Below, piece after piece: positions 49,502 to 59,659 of a DNA stretch of 64,000 nt. The translations under genes were made by a program, and so were the position numbers. Within the stretch, counting starts at the first letter, position 1; each line of letters begins with the position of its first letter. The stretch is taken from contig NC_054537.1 of the NCBI RefSeq assembly GCF_017654505.1, positions 74,150,618 through 74,214,617 of the forward strand. Reading direction: 5' to 3'. The notes under the pieces were generated by a model. It was not told the origin of the DNA. It did no database searches and saw only the letters and a list, made by a program, of their open reading frames with translations. Source of the DNA: Polyodon spathula (lineage: Eukaryota; Chordata; Actinopteri; Acipenseriformes; Polyodontidae).

Positions 49502-52111
49502 CGCAATATTCAGGATATCCTCAGCCCAGTTATTTGTTCCAGATGTGCTGGTTCAAGCAAAGGTTCCAGGTATCAGGAAGCAGCAGTAGCAATCATTAAT
49601 ATTCTTTGTCTTTATCTTTTGGTGTGTGTTTTTTATTTTATTTTTTTTATTTTTGCAATTGTTTTGATTATCCGCGATATTCCGGATAACATCGCTTCAG
49701 GGTCTGGATCCGACCTGCGGGCAGTATGTTTGACACCCCTGCCTTACAGTTATAATTTCATTTGAAAGAAATTAAATAAACTTAGGTTTAATATGAAATA
49801 TAGTTTTGTTTAAAAAAAATGGATCAGACCAAATGTTTGCAAACCATTTGACCTTAAAAACTTATTTTGCAATTTTGTACTGGAATGCACAAAACAGGAA
49901 TGCAACTTCCTGCCTTTAATGTACAGTATTTTGTTATCATTATTATACTGTACAAGTCACTGTAACAATAAGAACAACTGGTGATGATAGTCCAAGTCCA
50001 GTTACATCCAGTTTCATTTTTGGGAGAAAGTCTTAAAAAGTTTGAACAAACCACACCCAACAAATAAAGAACTACCATTACTCTTCTCGTACCCCACAGT
50101 TTATTTATTTCTTCGCAAATGCCCTTATCCACAATCCACTGCATAAGAAAGGGTTAACTGATCCAAAGAAATGTCTTTGGAAATAGAATCATCTGCTTGT
50201 AAATATCAGAAATAGCCTCAGCTATCTAATTAAATTCAGCAGGTGTTTATTTTGTCCTTATCTTCCGAGAAATGGCCAGTATGATTCACTAATAAATACC
50301 TATTTACTATTGTATTGTATGTATATTTTTTATAATGCATAACATTTTACATATCTACAAATTTTACATAATTCTGTCACATTGTGTATTTTATTTATAG
50401 CTAACTTATCACTGTATACAAATTATATTTAATTGATGCATTTTAATTTAGCATATCTTAGTAAACCACATTTTCATAGTGTTACTGCTACAATGTACAG
50501 GACATCAATTGTAATGTGGTGCTGTTGGCAAAACATCACACAAAAATACATTTGTTTGTTCTATATCCTCAGTTGCAGTCGTTCTTATACGGTCTCATTG
50601 ATTTACTGTGATCCACTACCAGCAGCTGTCATGCTTTTTAAGTTGCATCTCCTCTGCTTTCATCTCAGCTGTTCCCTGCAACATGCCCGTGTATGTGACA
50701 AGTATGCTATCTGTAAATTATGTTATAAGACACTTTACCGTCAGCTTTCATTATTAAGATAAATTAACTTGATAACAAAATACCACATGTTAAGAACTAT
50801 TGACAGGGAAGATGCTCCCATATTGTCAGTGGCAGCTGATCATTTTTCACCATATTCTAAGTATTGACCAAGAATATTCCCTCTATCATGCACTGATTTT
50901 ATTGAGGGATGTCAAATGAGATGAATAGAAGCAAACAAACGTGTGGCAATGAAAAGAGAGACAGAGGGTGGCTAGGTTTTATATTGAACAAATGGAGTCA
51001 CATCCATTTCTCATCCATTATTTAGGGGTGATTGGGCAGGCTTGTCTTCTATAGATTTGATAATCATCCCAATGTCCATATTAAATATGTAACATAGATT
51101 TCACACAGGGCTGTCAATGAGCTGTCACAACAGAACGAGGAAGTATAAAACAGTATAATGTATGGATGTGGGGTGGGTAGAGGGGGGGCGACAAAAGACA
51201 TAAATAAATATGTAAGAGCCTGATAATAAAACCAGCATCTGCCTGCCTGCCAGACTGTTACAAGTCATGTCATACTGGACAGCCCATCTAAAACTGTGAT
51301 TTTATGCAGCTGTATCCCATGAATATTGGCCTGTACACTGGAGATTAAAGCACAGCAGATGTTTTTTTTGCAGGATAACAGATATATCACCCCTGATAAC
51401 GAATGACAAATGTTGTTCCATATTGTGTCAGACAAAACCAGGGCCCTTGAAAACAAGTGTTACAGTTGGAATAGGATATTGTAGCACCATTGGTTACCTA
51501 GAGTCGGAAAACAGTCTGCCAACACAGACAGGATTCTGGCCTGGACATGATCCTCTGTAGCTGAGGCCTAAAAAAACGGGTTGCTTTATCATGCTTTGCA
51601 GAATGTACTGTTAAGAGAAATAGCTTTGTGAGACTTCCCTTGAGCTCCCTGTTATAAAGCTTCCATTTTAGGTGTAAGATAAAAAATGACTAATGAGTTT
51701 AAATTCAAACATCCCAACATACACTGACATATTATCAATCATCAAGAAGGATACATTTCAAATTACCTTCTGTGTTTGAAAAAGGTAACATATTTCTGAA
51801 TAAAAATATGTTGTAGAAATGTAACTTTGTTCTCATTTTGTCCCTCCAGAAAAATGTGATTCCCAGACATGCAGACTTTTCAATGCATAGCAAATAAACA
51901 AAAAAAAGGTGTGAATTTTTCTTCAGTGGTACCGACTACTACTATTAGTAGGGTGGTCGAACGAAATTTTAGATTTCACCAAACAAAATCCACAATAGAT
52001 TATTACATTATTTAGTTTTTAAACATATCTGAAATCAAAATGCCCCCAAAATGTGGTTTTAATCATATAAAAATGTATTTTAATGCACCAAATTCAGCTA
52101 CTTTTTCTGCC
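49502..52111. other. AT-rich stretch without a recognised gene
   Basis: A further TTAACCCTTTC-type word occurs on the minus strand at 50150-50157 but has no partner. No coding region recognised. Confidence 0.5.
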
Positions 52112-52985
52112 TGGCAGACAAAAGTAGGAGGAGTGGCAAACATTGTTGTAGCTGCAAAGGTCATTCAAAATGATCTAGATAAGATTCAGAACTGGGCAGA
52201 CACATGGCAAATGACATTTAATAGAGAAAAGTGTAAGGTACTGCACGCAGGAAATAAAAATGTACATTATAAATATCATATGGGAGATACTGAAATCGGA
52301 AAAGGAATCTATGAAAAAGACCTAGGAGTTTTTGTTGACTCAGAAATGTCTTCATCTAGACAATGTGGGGAAGCTATAAAAAAGGCTAACAAGATGCTCG
52401 TATACATTGTGAAAAGTGTTGAATTTAAATCAAGGGAAGTAATGTTAAAACTGTACAATGCACTAGTAAGACCTCATCTTGAATATTGTGTGCAGTTCTG
52501 GTCACCTCGCTATAAAAAAGATATTGCTGCTCTAGAAAGAGTGCAAAGAAGAGCGACCAGAATTATTCCGGGCTTAAAAGGCATGTCATATGCAGAGAAG
52601 CTAAAAGAATTGAATCTGTTCAGTCTTGAACAAAGAAGACTACGTGGCGACCTAATTCAAGCATTCAAAATTCTAAAAGGTATTGACAGTGTCGACCCAA
52701 GGGACTTTTTCAGCCTGAAAAAAGAAACAAGGACCAGGGGTCACAAATGGAGATTAGACAAAGAGGCATTCAGAACAGAAAATAGGAGGCACTTTTTTAA
52801 ACAGAGAATTGTGAGGGTCTGGAATCAACTTCCCAGTAATGTTGTTGAAGCTGACACCCTGGGATCCTTCAAGAAACTGCTTGATGAGCTTCTGGGATCA
52901 ATAAGCTACTAACAACCAAACGAGCAAGATGGGCCGAATGGCCTCCTCTCGTTTGTAAACTTTCTTATGTTTTTATGTTCTTATC
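52112..52985 (+). mobile_element. CR1 LINE, 5'-truncated copy
   Basis: It starts just after the RT FADD box and runs to the CR1 3' end, where AAACTTTCTTATG is followed by TTTTATGTTCTTATC. The copy is in better condition than the one at 44009. Confidence 0.92.
52115..52912 (+). pseudogene. CR1 ORF2, C-terminal part with open frame
   Basis: The frame is open from upstream flank (ATG at 52040) through about 265 LINE codons to the natural stop at 52912. It covers the RT thumb and C-terminal region: KVGGVANIVVAAK, WQMTFNREKCKVLHAGN, YNALVRPHLEYCVQFWSPRY, ERVQRRATRIIPG, and the end LLDELLGSISY. The catalytic RT motifs and the endonuclease are lost, so it is nonfunctional. It is useful as the local intact reference for the damaged 3' end of the CR1 at 59519. 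Confidence 0.9.
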
Positions 52986-52994
52986 TTGGATTTT

Positions 52995-53192
52995 AAACCT
53001 ATCCAAAAAGTCATAGCAGTAATTGCTGCAAAAAGGTGCTTCTACCAAGTACTGACTTATATAACATTGTTCAGTTTAACCACTACAGCTTTGAATAAAA
53101 AAATGTCAGTTTGAAAAACTGTGCACCATTATTTGAGATTCAACAAAATGTGACATTTTGGTAGGGGGTAAATACTTTTGCAAACTACTATA
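52995..53192 (+). mobile_element. Tc1-like transposon, 3' end relic
   Basis: A frame at about 53007-53058 resembles a Tc1 transposase C-terminus (VIAVIAAK...STKY). It is followed by a decayed terminal repeat with GGGGGTAAATACTTTTGCAA at about 53164. No upstream part is present; the CR1 copy lies directly before it. Confidence 0.65.
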
Positions 53193-53699
53193 ATATATAA
53201 TATAATGTTAATTATAAAAAAATTGATGTACACAAAGAGTTTAAATTATTAAAAAAAAACTTTTATTTCATATATATGTTACACTCAGTCAGGATTCGGT
53301 CAATCACCAAAAAAAAAAAAAAAAAAAAAAAAAAAACATTTTGTGATTTGAAAATGTACAAATTATCAAAGAAGTATATTAAAGGTTATTTCGGTCGTCA
53401 AGCAAATTATTTTGATCAAATTGTGAAATGGAAAATATCAAACAAGCAAAGAGTGAAATGCAAAAGAGACAGCTTCTTCTGTCTTTGAGTAAAGCAATAT
53501 ACTGAAATTACAAAATGTGCTTTGAGCAAATGCACAGTTCCCAAACAAATTTTAAAGATGCTGCAAAATCAAAACTGCAAAATCAAATGTCAATACACAT
53601 TTGCCTAATCACTGTTTTTAAACAAAAGAAACAAAAATAAACAAAGAAAAAAGCAAGAAAAGTATGCTTCTTAAACATGCCTCGTACTGATTGGTCTGG

Positions 53700-54310
53700 C
53701 AGTTCATTCCCGGGTCAGTCGGAAGCCAACCAACCAGGAAAGGGGCAGAGTCACAATACCTGAAGTAATCTCCCTAAAGTGGTATGTGATATGTCAGTCA
53801 TAGATTGGAGGAGACGTGACTGGACTAGCTATCACAGGGGGCATGACTAGGGGTATAATTGGGGGAAACAACCTATTAGTACTCGTGAGTGAAGTGTTTT
53901 GTTTGTTTTGTAGATGTCTGTATTTGTCTTTTGTGAGACGAATAATTCGAACCTGGGAGCTGCCGCTTCAAGCCAGCTTTCAAACCCGGACGGCACGGCA
54001 CCTGTAGTTAAACTATACTGTTAAAATCATCGCACCCTCACCTAGAGCACTCACTGTCTGGAGAACTGTCTGTATCTCTGTTGTGTGTCTGTGTTTTGGA
54101 TTATTATCTCGGGACTGCAACCCCTTCGTTATATGCTGGCAATACCCATAGTTGGGTAGAGCCAGAATTATTAAACAGATCACAAAAGAAATAAAAGAAC
54201 TGTTTGAACCGTGAACTTTGTGTCCGTTGTTGTCTGGAGAACTTGCATCACCACTACACCTGCACCCTGCAAATCACTCGTTCACTGTGGGTGATGCATT
54301 TTCCAGTTTA
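53700..54310 (+). other. Possible LTR-like sequence
   Basis: A more GC-balanced block contains AATAAAAGAAC near 54190 followed by a TGTGTCCGTTGTTGTCTGG stretch, a layout often seen at LTR R/U5 borders. No paired LTR, TG...CA borders or hairpin were found, so this is only a candidate. Confidence 0.25.
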
Positions 54311-56043
54311 TTCTTAATATAATAATATATCTGTGAAATATATGAAATAATTGAAATACTAGAATACCAACAATCTGCAGTAACTGCCTTTCAGTACCTG
54401 GGACAGCTCAGAACAGCTCAGCAAGCAGACCAGGCTGTTCTTTAAAACAAGTCAAATAGTGACCCCCCTCTTCATCAAAATGATATAATAAAAAATAATA
54501 ATAATAATTCCAAAAAATGTAGAAGTTTAGAAACTCTTCCCTTTTTTAAAATATTCAACTTGAGCATTGCCTTTCCGCTTCAACCCAGTCATTGATCAGC
54601 AGGACTGAAGATCAATGCAAGGCCTCCGGTCCTGCTTTGAAGTCAATTGTCTCTTTTCACCTGCCTAACCTAAGCAACAGATGTTGCCTAGCTACAAAAC
54701 CCTGTAGCTGAAGCGCTATGGGTGATTTTACTATATTTATTTGATAAAAAATTATTTATAAGGTGGTTTAACTTTTATTTTGAAATGCATTGGAGTAAAA
54801 CTCATTTATTTATTTATTTATTTATTTTAATTTGAATTAATTCCATCATCTATGTCTTTAATACATTTTACCAATTGTATCAGCTATTTTGGCCACATGC
54901 CCAGTGAAAAGAATCCCCTGATGGTATACTACACATACAAACTGTTTAGCTACTTTTCACTTCTCTATGAATTTCCATCCTTTGATGGTACTTGCAATTA
55001 AGGAAATATACAGCCATTGGAACATATTTTGTTTTATAACTCCAGTTTAATTGACAGCATTTGCATAGCTTTTACTGTGTCCATACATCTGTTGCTTAAT
55101 GAATGAGCACATTAATTTCAATATGGTTAAATCCTTATTATCCATTATTTCCTTTAAAATCTTTGCCATGCTAAAGAGTTTATTATAATCTACATTTGCC
55201 TGTATAGATTTAAAATGAAAGGTCCACCACAGAATAGTTTGTTACATTTCAATTCGGAGACAACCACCAACAATACCTTTGGGATATGCCTGACACAGGT
55301 CCGTGATTCACTGAGTATTTTATATTAAAGCTGCTGATAGGCCCCTTCGGGGGGTGACCTCCTTGGTCCAGCATCCCAAGGTGCCAAATAGTCACTCCAC
55401 GGAGCGCACTTCCTCTTTTGCTTCTCACCGCGGTAAAGTAAGGTACTAACCTGTCCAGTTGCTTTGATTGAGTCTGTATGAAAGAGCTCTCACACATGTT
55501 TACTGTGCTACCACTGCTTTATTTTAAGAAAATATATTGCTGGAAGTCAGCTTGCCACTTCCCTGGAATCAGTAACTCCGCTTCTGTGAACTGAGCTATA
55601 ATCATTGCTCAACTGTGCTTGTTAAATCTTTCGCATTGCATCGCAGACTGCTTTCTAATCCAGCAGCATCTGCAGTTGTGTATGTGTTTCTCCTGGCAAT
55701 TTATTTTAAAAAGACACGCGATTTCCTCCACCGGAGCCCGGCTCTGTCAAGACTCCGTACGCTTGTTGTGTGTGTTTTTCTTCTACTGCTTTTTGCAGTT
55801 TAAAATAAATAAATAAATAAATGATAACAACTAGACAACGTGTGCTTCCTCCACTGGGGCCTGGTTCTACCTTGCCCCGCTGTTAAGTAGACTTCACCGG
55901 CTGTCTCGACTGCCACCTCAGTGCGCTGGGCCTTAAAACAAACAAAAAAAAAAACAGTTCAGCCCATGTCTACCGCAGCTCCTTGAGCCTGTGCTCTACT
56001 CCGGGTTATGCTACACGCTACCCCAAGTTGAGTTAAGGCTAGG
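54311..56043. other. Stretch without a recognised gene; GC-richer near 55240-56040
   Basis: A (TTTA)n run lies near 54803-54830. The end of the stretch is less AT-rich, with related words CCTCCACCGGAGCCCGGCTCT (near 55725) and CCTCCACTGGGGCCTGGTTCT (near 55850), so it may be a repeat of its own. The same sequence continues after LTR element B at 59456. Confidence 0.45.
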
Positions 56044-56453
56044 TGTGGCAGAGCAAAGCTCTGCCCTTTTAAATTGGCAGGGATGGGGTTAACTTCCCCT
56101 GCCTGCCTGGGTTTATTATGTTCAGGTGGCTGGGGTTGATTAGTTGATTAGGTTGATTAACGATCAATCAGCGCCCAGCCACCTGATATAAAAGGAGGCC
56201 TCTGCTTCTCATTTGGAGAGGGAGCTGAGGAAGCAGGTTGGTTTTTTTGGTTGTGTAGAAAATTTGAATCCAGTGAAGGCATTGCCCAGCCTGGAAACTG
56301 TTATTTTTGTGAGTTTTGTTTTTGCTTTATTTGTGTTTGAGTATTTGTTATTTTGCCCGTGTGCACTTTATTTTTGTTTATTTATAATAAAATAGTTATT
56401 TTTTTGAACTGCAGTCTGTCTCTGGGCCTCTATCCACTCGCCAGCCTGCCACA
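56044..56453 (+). repeat. 5' LTR of B
   Basis: 410 bp, TGTGGCAGAG to TGCCACA. It contains the hairpin and TATA box below, and an AATAAAATAG polyadenylation signal near 56386. Confidence 0.93.
56123..56194 (+). promoter_or_regulatory. LTR promoter: 12-bp inverted repeat plus TATA box
   Basis: CAGGTGGCTGGG (56123-56134) and CCCAGCCACCTG (56174-56185) are perfect arms around a GATTAA-rich centre. TATAAAAG starts at 56187, one base after the right arm. The same arrangement is in the 3' LTR. Confidence 0.8.
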
Positions 56454-56455
56454 TT

Positions 56456-56473
56456 TGGTGTCAGAAGTGGGAT
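56456..56473 (+). other. Primer-binding site, tRNA-Leu
   Basis: TGGTGTCAGAAGTGGGAT stands two bases after the 5' LTR. It equals the complement of the 3' end of vertebrate tRNA-Leu as I remember it. The following AGCGCC also follows the primer sites of A1 and A2. Confidence 0.85.
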
Positions 56474-56546
56474 AGCGCCACCTAGAGGCTCAGAGCAGTA
56501 TTTATTTATTTTTTTTTTTTTTTTTTTTTTTTGGGAAAAAAAAAAA

Positions 56547-59138
56547 ATGGGAAAGAAGAGCAGACAGCGGCAAAGGCAGGAAAAGCAGCTGAAGAAATGT
56601 AAGCTGCTGCAGCCACCGCTGGAGGACCCGGCCAGCCTCTTCCCCTGGTGTTCCTGGTGCGGGAAGGAGGACCATCGTTGGCGGTCCTGCCCAGACGTGC
56701 CACCGGCAAACTGGTGTGGCCGGTGTGAGGAGGACGGCCACAACTGGGCAGGATGCCCCTACAACCAGGCCCAGGAAGAGGTGCCTTGTTCACCCCGGGC
56801 ATCAGGGGCCACCCCACTACCTCCAGCACCACCACCTTCACCACCGTCCCAGGAGATCTGGGACTGGTTGATGCACCCTGAGGCAGACCTCGTCCACGAT
56901 CTCCCCATAGTTATCAACACGCTGTGGCGTCGAGATGGGGAGAGGTGGGAACAGTGGGAGGAACAGCACCACCCGGCCTCCTTCCCAGAGATTGCCCTCA
57001 TGGTGGTTAATTACCTGGCGGTAGACATGGGAGATCCACCGGTCACTCCAATAAAGAGAGGTGAGCCGCCTTCCCGAGAGCCAGAGAGGGGTGAGCCGCC
57101 TTCCCGGGAGCCAGAGAGGGGTGAGGAGCTGCCGTCGTCCCCAGAGCCAGAGAGGGGTGAGGAGCTGCCGTCGTCCCCAGAGCCAGAGAGGGGTGAGGAG
57201 CTGCCGTCGTCCCCAGAGCCAGAGAGGGGTGAGGAGCCGCCGTCGCTCCCAGAGCCAGAGAGGGGTGAGGAGCCTCCGTCGTCCCCAGAGCCAGAGAGGG
57301 GTGAGGAGAGCCTCCGTCGTCCCCAGAGCCAGAGAGGGGTGAGGAGCTGCCGTCGCTCCCAGAGCCAGAGAGGGGTGAGGAGCTGCCGTCGCTCCCAGAG
57401 CCAGAGAGGGGTGAGGAGCTGCCGTCGCTCCCAGAGCCAGAGAGGGGTGAGGAGCTGCCGTCGCTCCCAGAGCCAGAGAGGGGTGAGGAGCTGCCGTCGC
57501 TCCCAGAGCCAGAGAGGGGTGAGGAGCTGCCGTCGCTCCCAGAGCCAGAGAGGGGTGAGGAGCTGCCGTCGCTCCCAGAGCCAGAGAGGGGTGAGGAGCT
57601 GCCGTCGCTCCCAGAGCCAGAGAGGGAGGAGGATCTGCCGTCGCTCCCAGAGCCAGAGAGGGAGGAGGATCTGCTGTCGCTCCCAGAGCCAGAGAGGGAG
57701 GAGGATCTGCTGTCGCTCCCAGAGCCAGAGAGGGAGGAGGATCTGCTGTCGCTCCCAGAGCCAGAGAGGGAGGAGGAGCCTCCGTCGCTCCCAGAGCCAG
57801 AGAGGGAGGAGGATCTGCTGTCGCTCCCAGAGCCAGAGAGGGAGGAGGAGCCTCCGTCACTCCCAGAGCCAGAGAGGGAGGAGGATCTGCCGTCGCTCCC
57901 AGAGCCAGAGAGGGAGGAGGATCTGCCGTCGCTCCCAGAGCCAGAGAGGGAGGAGGATCTGCCGTCGCTCCCAGAGCCAGAGAGGGAGGAGGATCTGCCG
58001 TCGCTCCCAGAGCCAGAGAGGGAGGAGGAGCCTCCGTCGCTCCCAGAGCCAGAGAGGGGTGAGGAGCTGCCGTCGCTCCCAGAGAGAGGGAGTGAGGAGC
58101 TCCCAGCTCCCAGAGCCAGAGAGGGAGGAGGATCTGCCGTCGCTCCCAGAGCCAGAGAGGGAGGAGGATCTGCCGTCGAGCCAGAGAGCCGGGCCGCCGA
58201 GGGAGGAGCCGCCGCCGCCTCCGAGCCCAGAGGGAGCCGGGCCGCCGCCGCCGCCTCCGCCACCAGAGGGAGCCGGGCCGCCGCCGCCGCCTCCGCCACC
58301 AGAGGGAGCCGGGCCGCCGCCGCCGCCTCCGCCACCAGAGGGAGCCGGGCCGCCGCCGCCGCCTCCGCCACCAGAGGGAGCCGGGCCGCCGCCGCCGCCT
58401 CCGCCACCAGAGGGAGCCGGGCCGCCGTCGCCGCCTCCGCCACCAGAGGGAGCCGGGCCGCCGCCGCCGCCTCCGCCACCAGAGGGAGCCGGGCCGCCGT
58501 CGCCGCCTCCGCCACCAGAGGGAGCCGGGCCGCCGTCGCCGCCTCCACCAGAGGGAGCCGGGCCGCCGTCGCCGCCTCCGCCACCAGAGGGAGCCGGGCC
58601 GCCGGCCGCCTCCGCCACCAGAGGGAGCCGGGCCGCCGTCGCCGCCTCCGCCACCAGAGGGAGCCGGGCCGCCGTCGCCGCCTCCGCCACCAGAGGGAGC
58701 CGGGCCGCCGTCGCCGCCTCCGCCACCAGAGGGAGCCGGGCCGCCGTCGCCGCCTCCGCCACCAGAGGGAGCCGGGCCGCCGTCGCCGCCTCCGCCACCA
58801 GAGGGAGCCGGGCCGCCGTCGCCGCCTCCGCCACCAGAGGGAGCCGGGCCGCCGTCGCCATGCTACCTTGGACATTCGGGGCCCCCTCAACCAAAGAAGG
58901 CTTGGGGGCTCCGACATCAACCCCGCCCACCACCACCCACCATAACAGCCCACCCAAGGGACATAATTGGACTCTTGGGGGGGGGGGGGGAGGGGGGAGT
59001 TGGCCGATTGCGGCCGGTGTACGTTGTACATGGGGGGAGGTGTGTGGCAGAGCAAAGCTCTGCCCTTTTAAATTGGCAGGGATGGGATTAACTTCCCCTG
59101 CCTGCCTGGGTTTATTATGTTCAGGTGGCTGGGGTTGA
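56547..59138 (+). CDS. Gag-like protein with two CCHC zinc knuckles and long peptide repeats
   Basis: The ATG at 56547 follows directly on a T- then A-rich leader. A lysine/arginine-rich N-terminus leads to two CX2CX4HX4C knuckles (C35, C38, H43, C48 and C57, C60, H65, C70), each typical of nucleic-acid-binding nucleocapsid. The second ends in CPY followed by an acidic stretch, as in A1. A unique region follows (IWDWLMHPEADLVHD and a Trp-rich WRRDGERWEQWEEQ). Then come about 31 copies of a 12-residue acidic unit (LPSLPEPERGEE) and about 18 of a proline unit (PEGAGPPPPPPP). Indels near 57305, 58090 and 58600 change the frame, giving an Arg/Ser-rich reading in the middle. The frame runs into the 3' LTR before stopping, so the end is uncertain. 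No protease, RT or integrase. Confidence 0.65.
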   Translation: MGKKSRQRQRQEKQLKKCKLLQPPLEDPASLFPWCSWCGKEDHRWRSCPDVPPANWCGRCEEDGHNWAGCPYNQAQEEVPCSPRASGATPLPPAPPPSPPSQEIWDWLMHPEADLVHDLPIVINTLWRRDGERWEQWEEQHHPASFPEIALMVVNYLAVDMGDPPVTPIKRGEPPSREPERGEPPSREPERGEELPSSPEPERGEELPSSPEPERGEELPSSPEPERGEEPPSLPEPERGEEPPSSPEPERGEESLRRPQSQRGVRSCRRSQSQRGVRSCRRSQSQRGVRSCRRSQSQRGVRSCRRSQSQRGVRSCRRSQSQRGVRSCRRSQSQRGVRSCRRSQSQRGVRSCRRSQSQRGRRICRRSQSQRGRRICCRSQSQRGRRICCRSQSQRGRRICCRSQSQRGRRSLRRSQSQRGRRICCRSQSQRGRRSLRHSQSQRGRRICRRSQSQRGRRICRRSQSQRGRRICRRSQSQRGRRICRRSQSQRGRRSLRRSQSQRGVRSCRRSQREGVRSSQLPEPEREEDLPSLPEPEREEDLPSSQRAGPPREEPPPPPSPEGAGPPPPPPPPEGAGPPPPPPPPEGAGPPPPPPPPEGAGPPPPPPPPEGAGPPPPPPPPEGAGPPSPPPPPEGAGPPPPPPPPEGAGPPSPPPPPEGAGPPSPPPPEGAGPPSPPPPPEGAGPPAASATRGSRAAVAASATRGSRAAVAASATRGSRAAVAASATRGSRAAVAASATRGSRAAVAASATRGSRAAVAASATRGSRAAVAMLPWTFGAPSTKEGLGAPTSTPPTTTHHNSPPKGHNWTLGGGGGGGSWPIAAGVRCTWGEVCGRAKLCPFKLAGMGLTSPACLGLLCSGGWG
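57061..58190 (+). repeat. 36-bp coding tandem repeat, first array
   Basis: About 31 copies of a 36-bp unit ending CCAGAGCCAGAGAGG. Two subtypes, GGTGAGGAGCTGCCG and GAGGAGGATCTGCCG, form consecutive blocks. Confidence 0.94.
58210..58860 (+). repeat. 36-bp coding tandem repeat, second array
   Basis: About 18 copies of a GC-rich 36-bp unit (CCAGAGGGAGCCGGGCCGCC and proline codons). The period equals the first array although the sequence differs, so the second may have arisen from the first. Confidence 0.94.
58976..59042 (+). other. G-run and polypurine tract before the 3' LTR of B
   Basis: Thirteen consecutive G at 58978-58990, one A, then six more G. Fifty bases on, GGGGGGAGG directly precedes the 3' LTR and is the likely plus-strand primer. 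The long G-run could form a quadruplex and may also be a place of sequencing error. Confidence 0.6.
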
Positions 59139-59455
59139 TTAGTTGATTAGGTTGATTAACGATCAATCAGCGCCCAGCCACCTGATATAAAAGGAGGCCT
59201 CTGCTTCTCATTTGGAGAGAGGGAGCTGAGGAAGCAGGTTGGTTTTTTTGTTGTTGTGTGAAAATTTGAATCCAGTGAAGGCATTGCCCAGCCTGGAAAC
59301 TGTTATTTTTGTGAGTTTTGTTTTTGCTTTATTTGTGTTTGAGTATTTGTTATTTTGCCCGTGTGCACTTTATTTTTGTTTATTTATAATAAAATAGTTA
59401 TTTTTTTGAACTGCAGTCTGTCTCTGGGCCTCTATCCACTCGCCAGCCTGCCACA
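59043..59455 (+). repeat. 3' LTR of B
   Basis: 413 bp, differing from 56044-56453 at only a handful of sites such as GATGGGGTTA versus GATGGGATTA. It includes the same hairpin, TATA box and AATAAA. Confidence 0.93.
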
Positions 59456-59659
59456 CTAGGCTAGGTGGAGTCAGACGTTTTTCGGAACCCTGCTACTTCC
59501 TATTTAAGTGTAAATAATGAACATAAGAACATAAGAAAGTTTACAAACGAGAGGAGGTCATTCGGCCCATCTTGCTCGTTTGGTTGTTAGTAGCTTATTG
59601 ATCCCAGAATCTCATCAAGCAGCTTCTTGAAGGATGCCAGGGTGCCAGCTTCAACAACA

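Larger units (their letters stand above)
56044..59455 (+). mobile_element. LTR element B: non-autonomous, two zinc knuckles plus repeat protein, no pol
   Basis: Two LTRs of 410 and 413 bp, nearly identical, have inverted termini TGTGGCA and TGCCACA. CTAGG flanks both sides (56039-56043 and 59456-59460), a perfect 5-bp target duplication. The primer site matches tRNA-Leu and a G-rich purine tract precedes the 3' LTR. The single open frame is gag-like, with no polymerase domains. LTR sequence differs from A1 and A2, but the layout, the leader and the knuckle motif are shared. Confidence 0.92.

Noticed and set aside
50150..50157. piggyBac end on the minus strand (TTAACCCTTTC)
   Set aside because: No matching opposite end at a plausible distance; such words are common in AT-rich DNA.
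55249..55497. Small RNA gene or coding exon around the GGCCCCTTCGGGGGG hairpin
   Set aside because: It does not resemble any U-RNA, tRNA, 5S or 7SK sequence I know, and the 82-codon frame has no domain.
57043..59055. Minus-strand open frame of 670 codons opposite element B
   Set aside because: It is a mirror of the 36-bp repeats in the wrong strand relative to the LTR promoter and poly-A signals.
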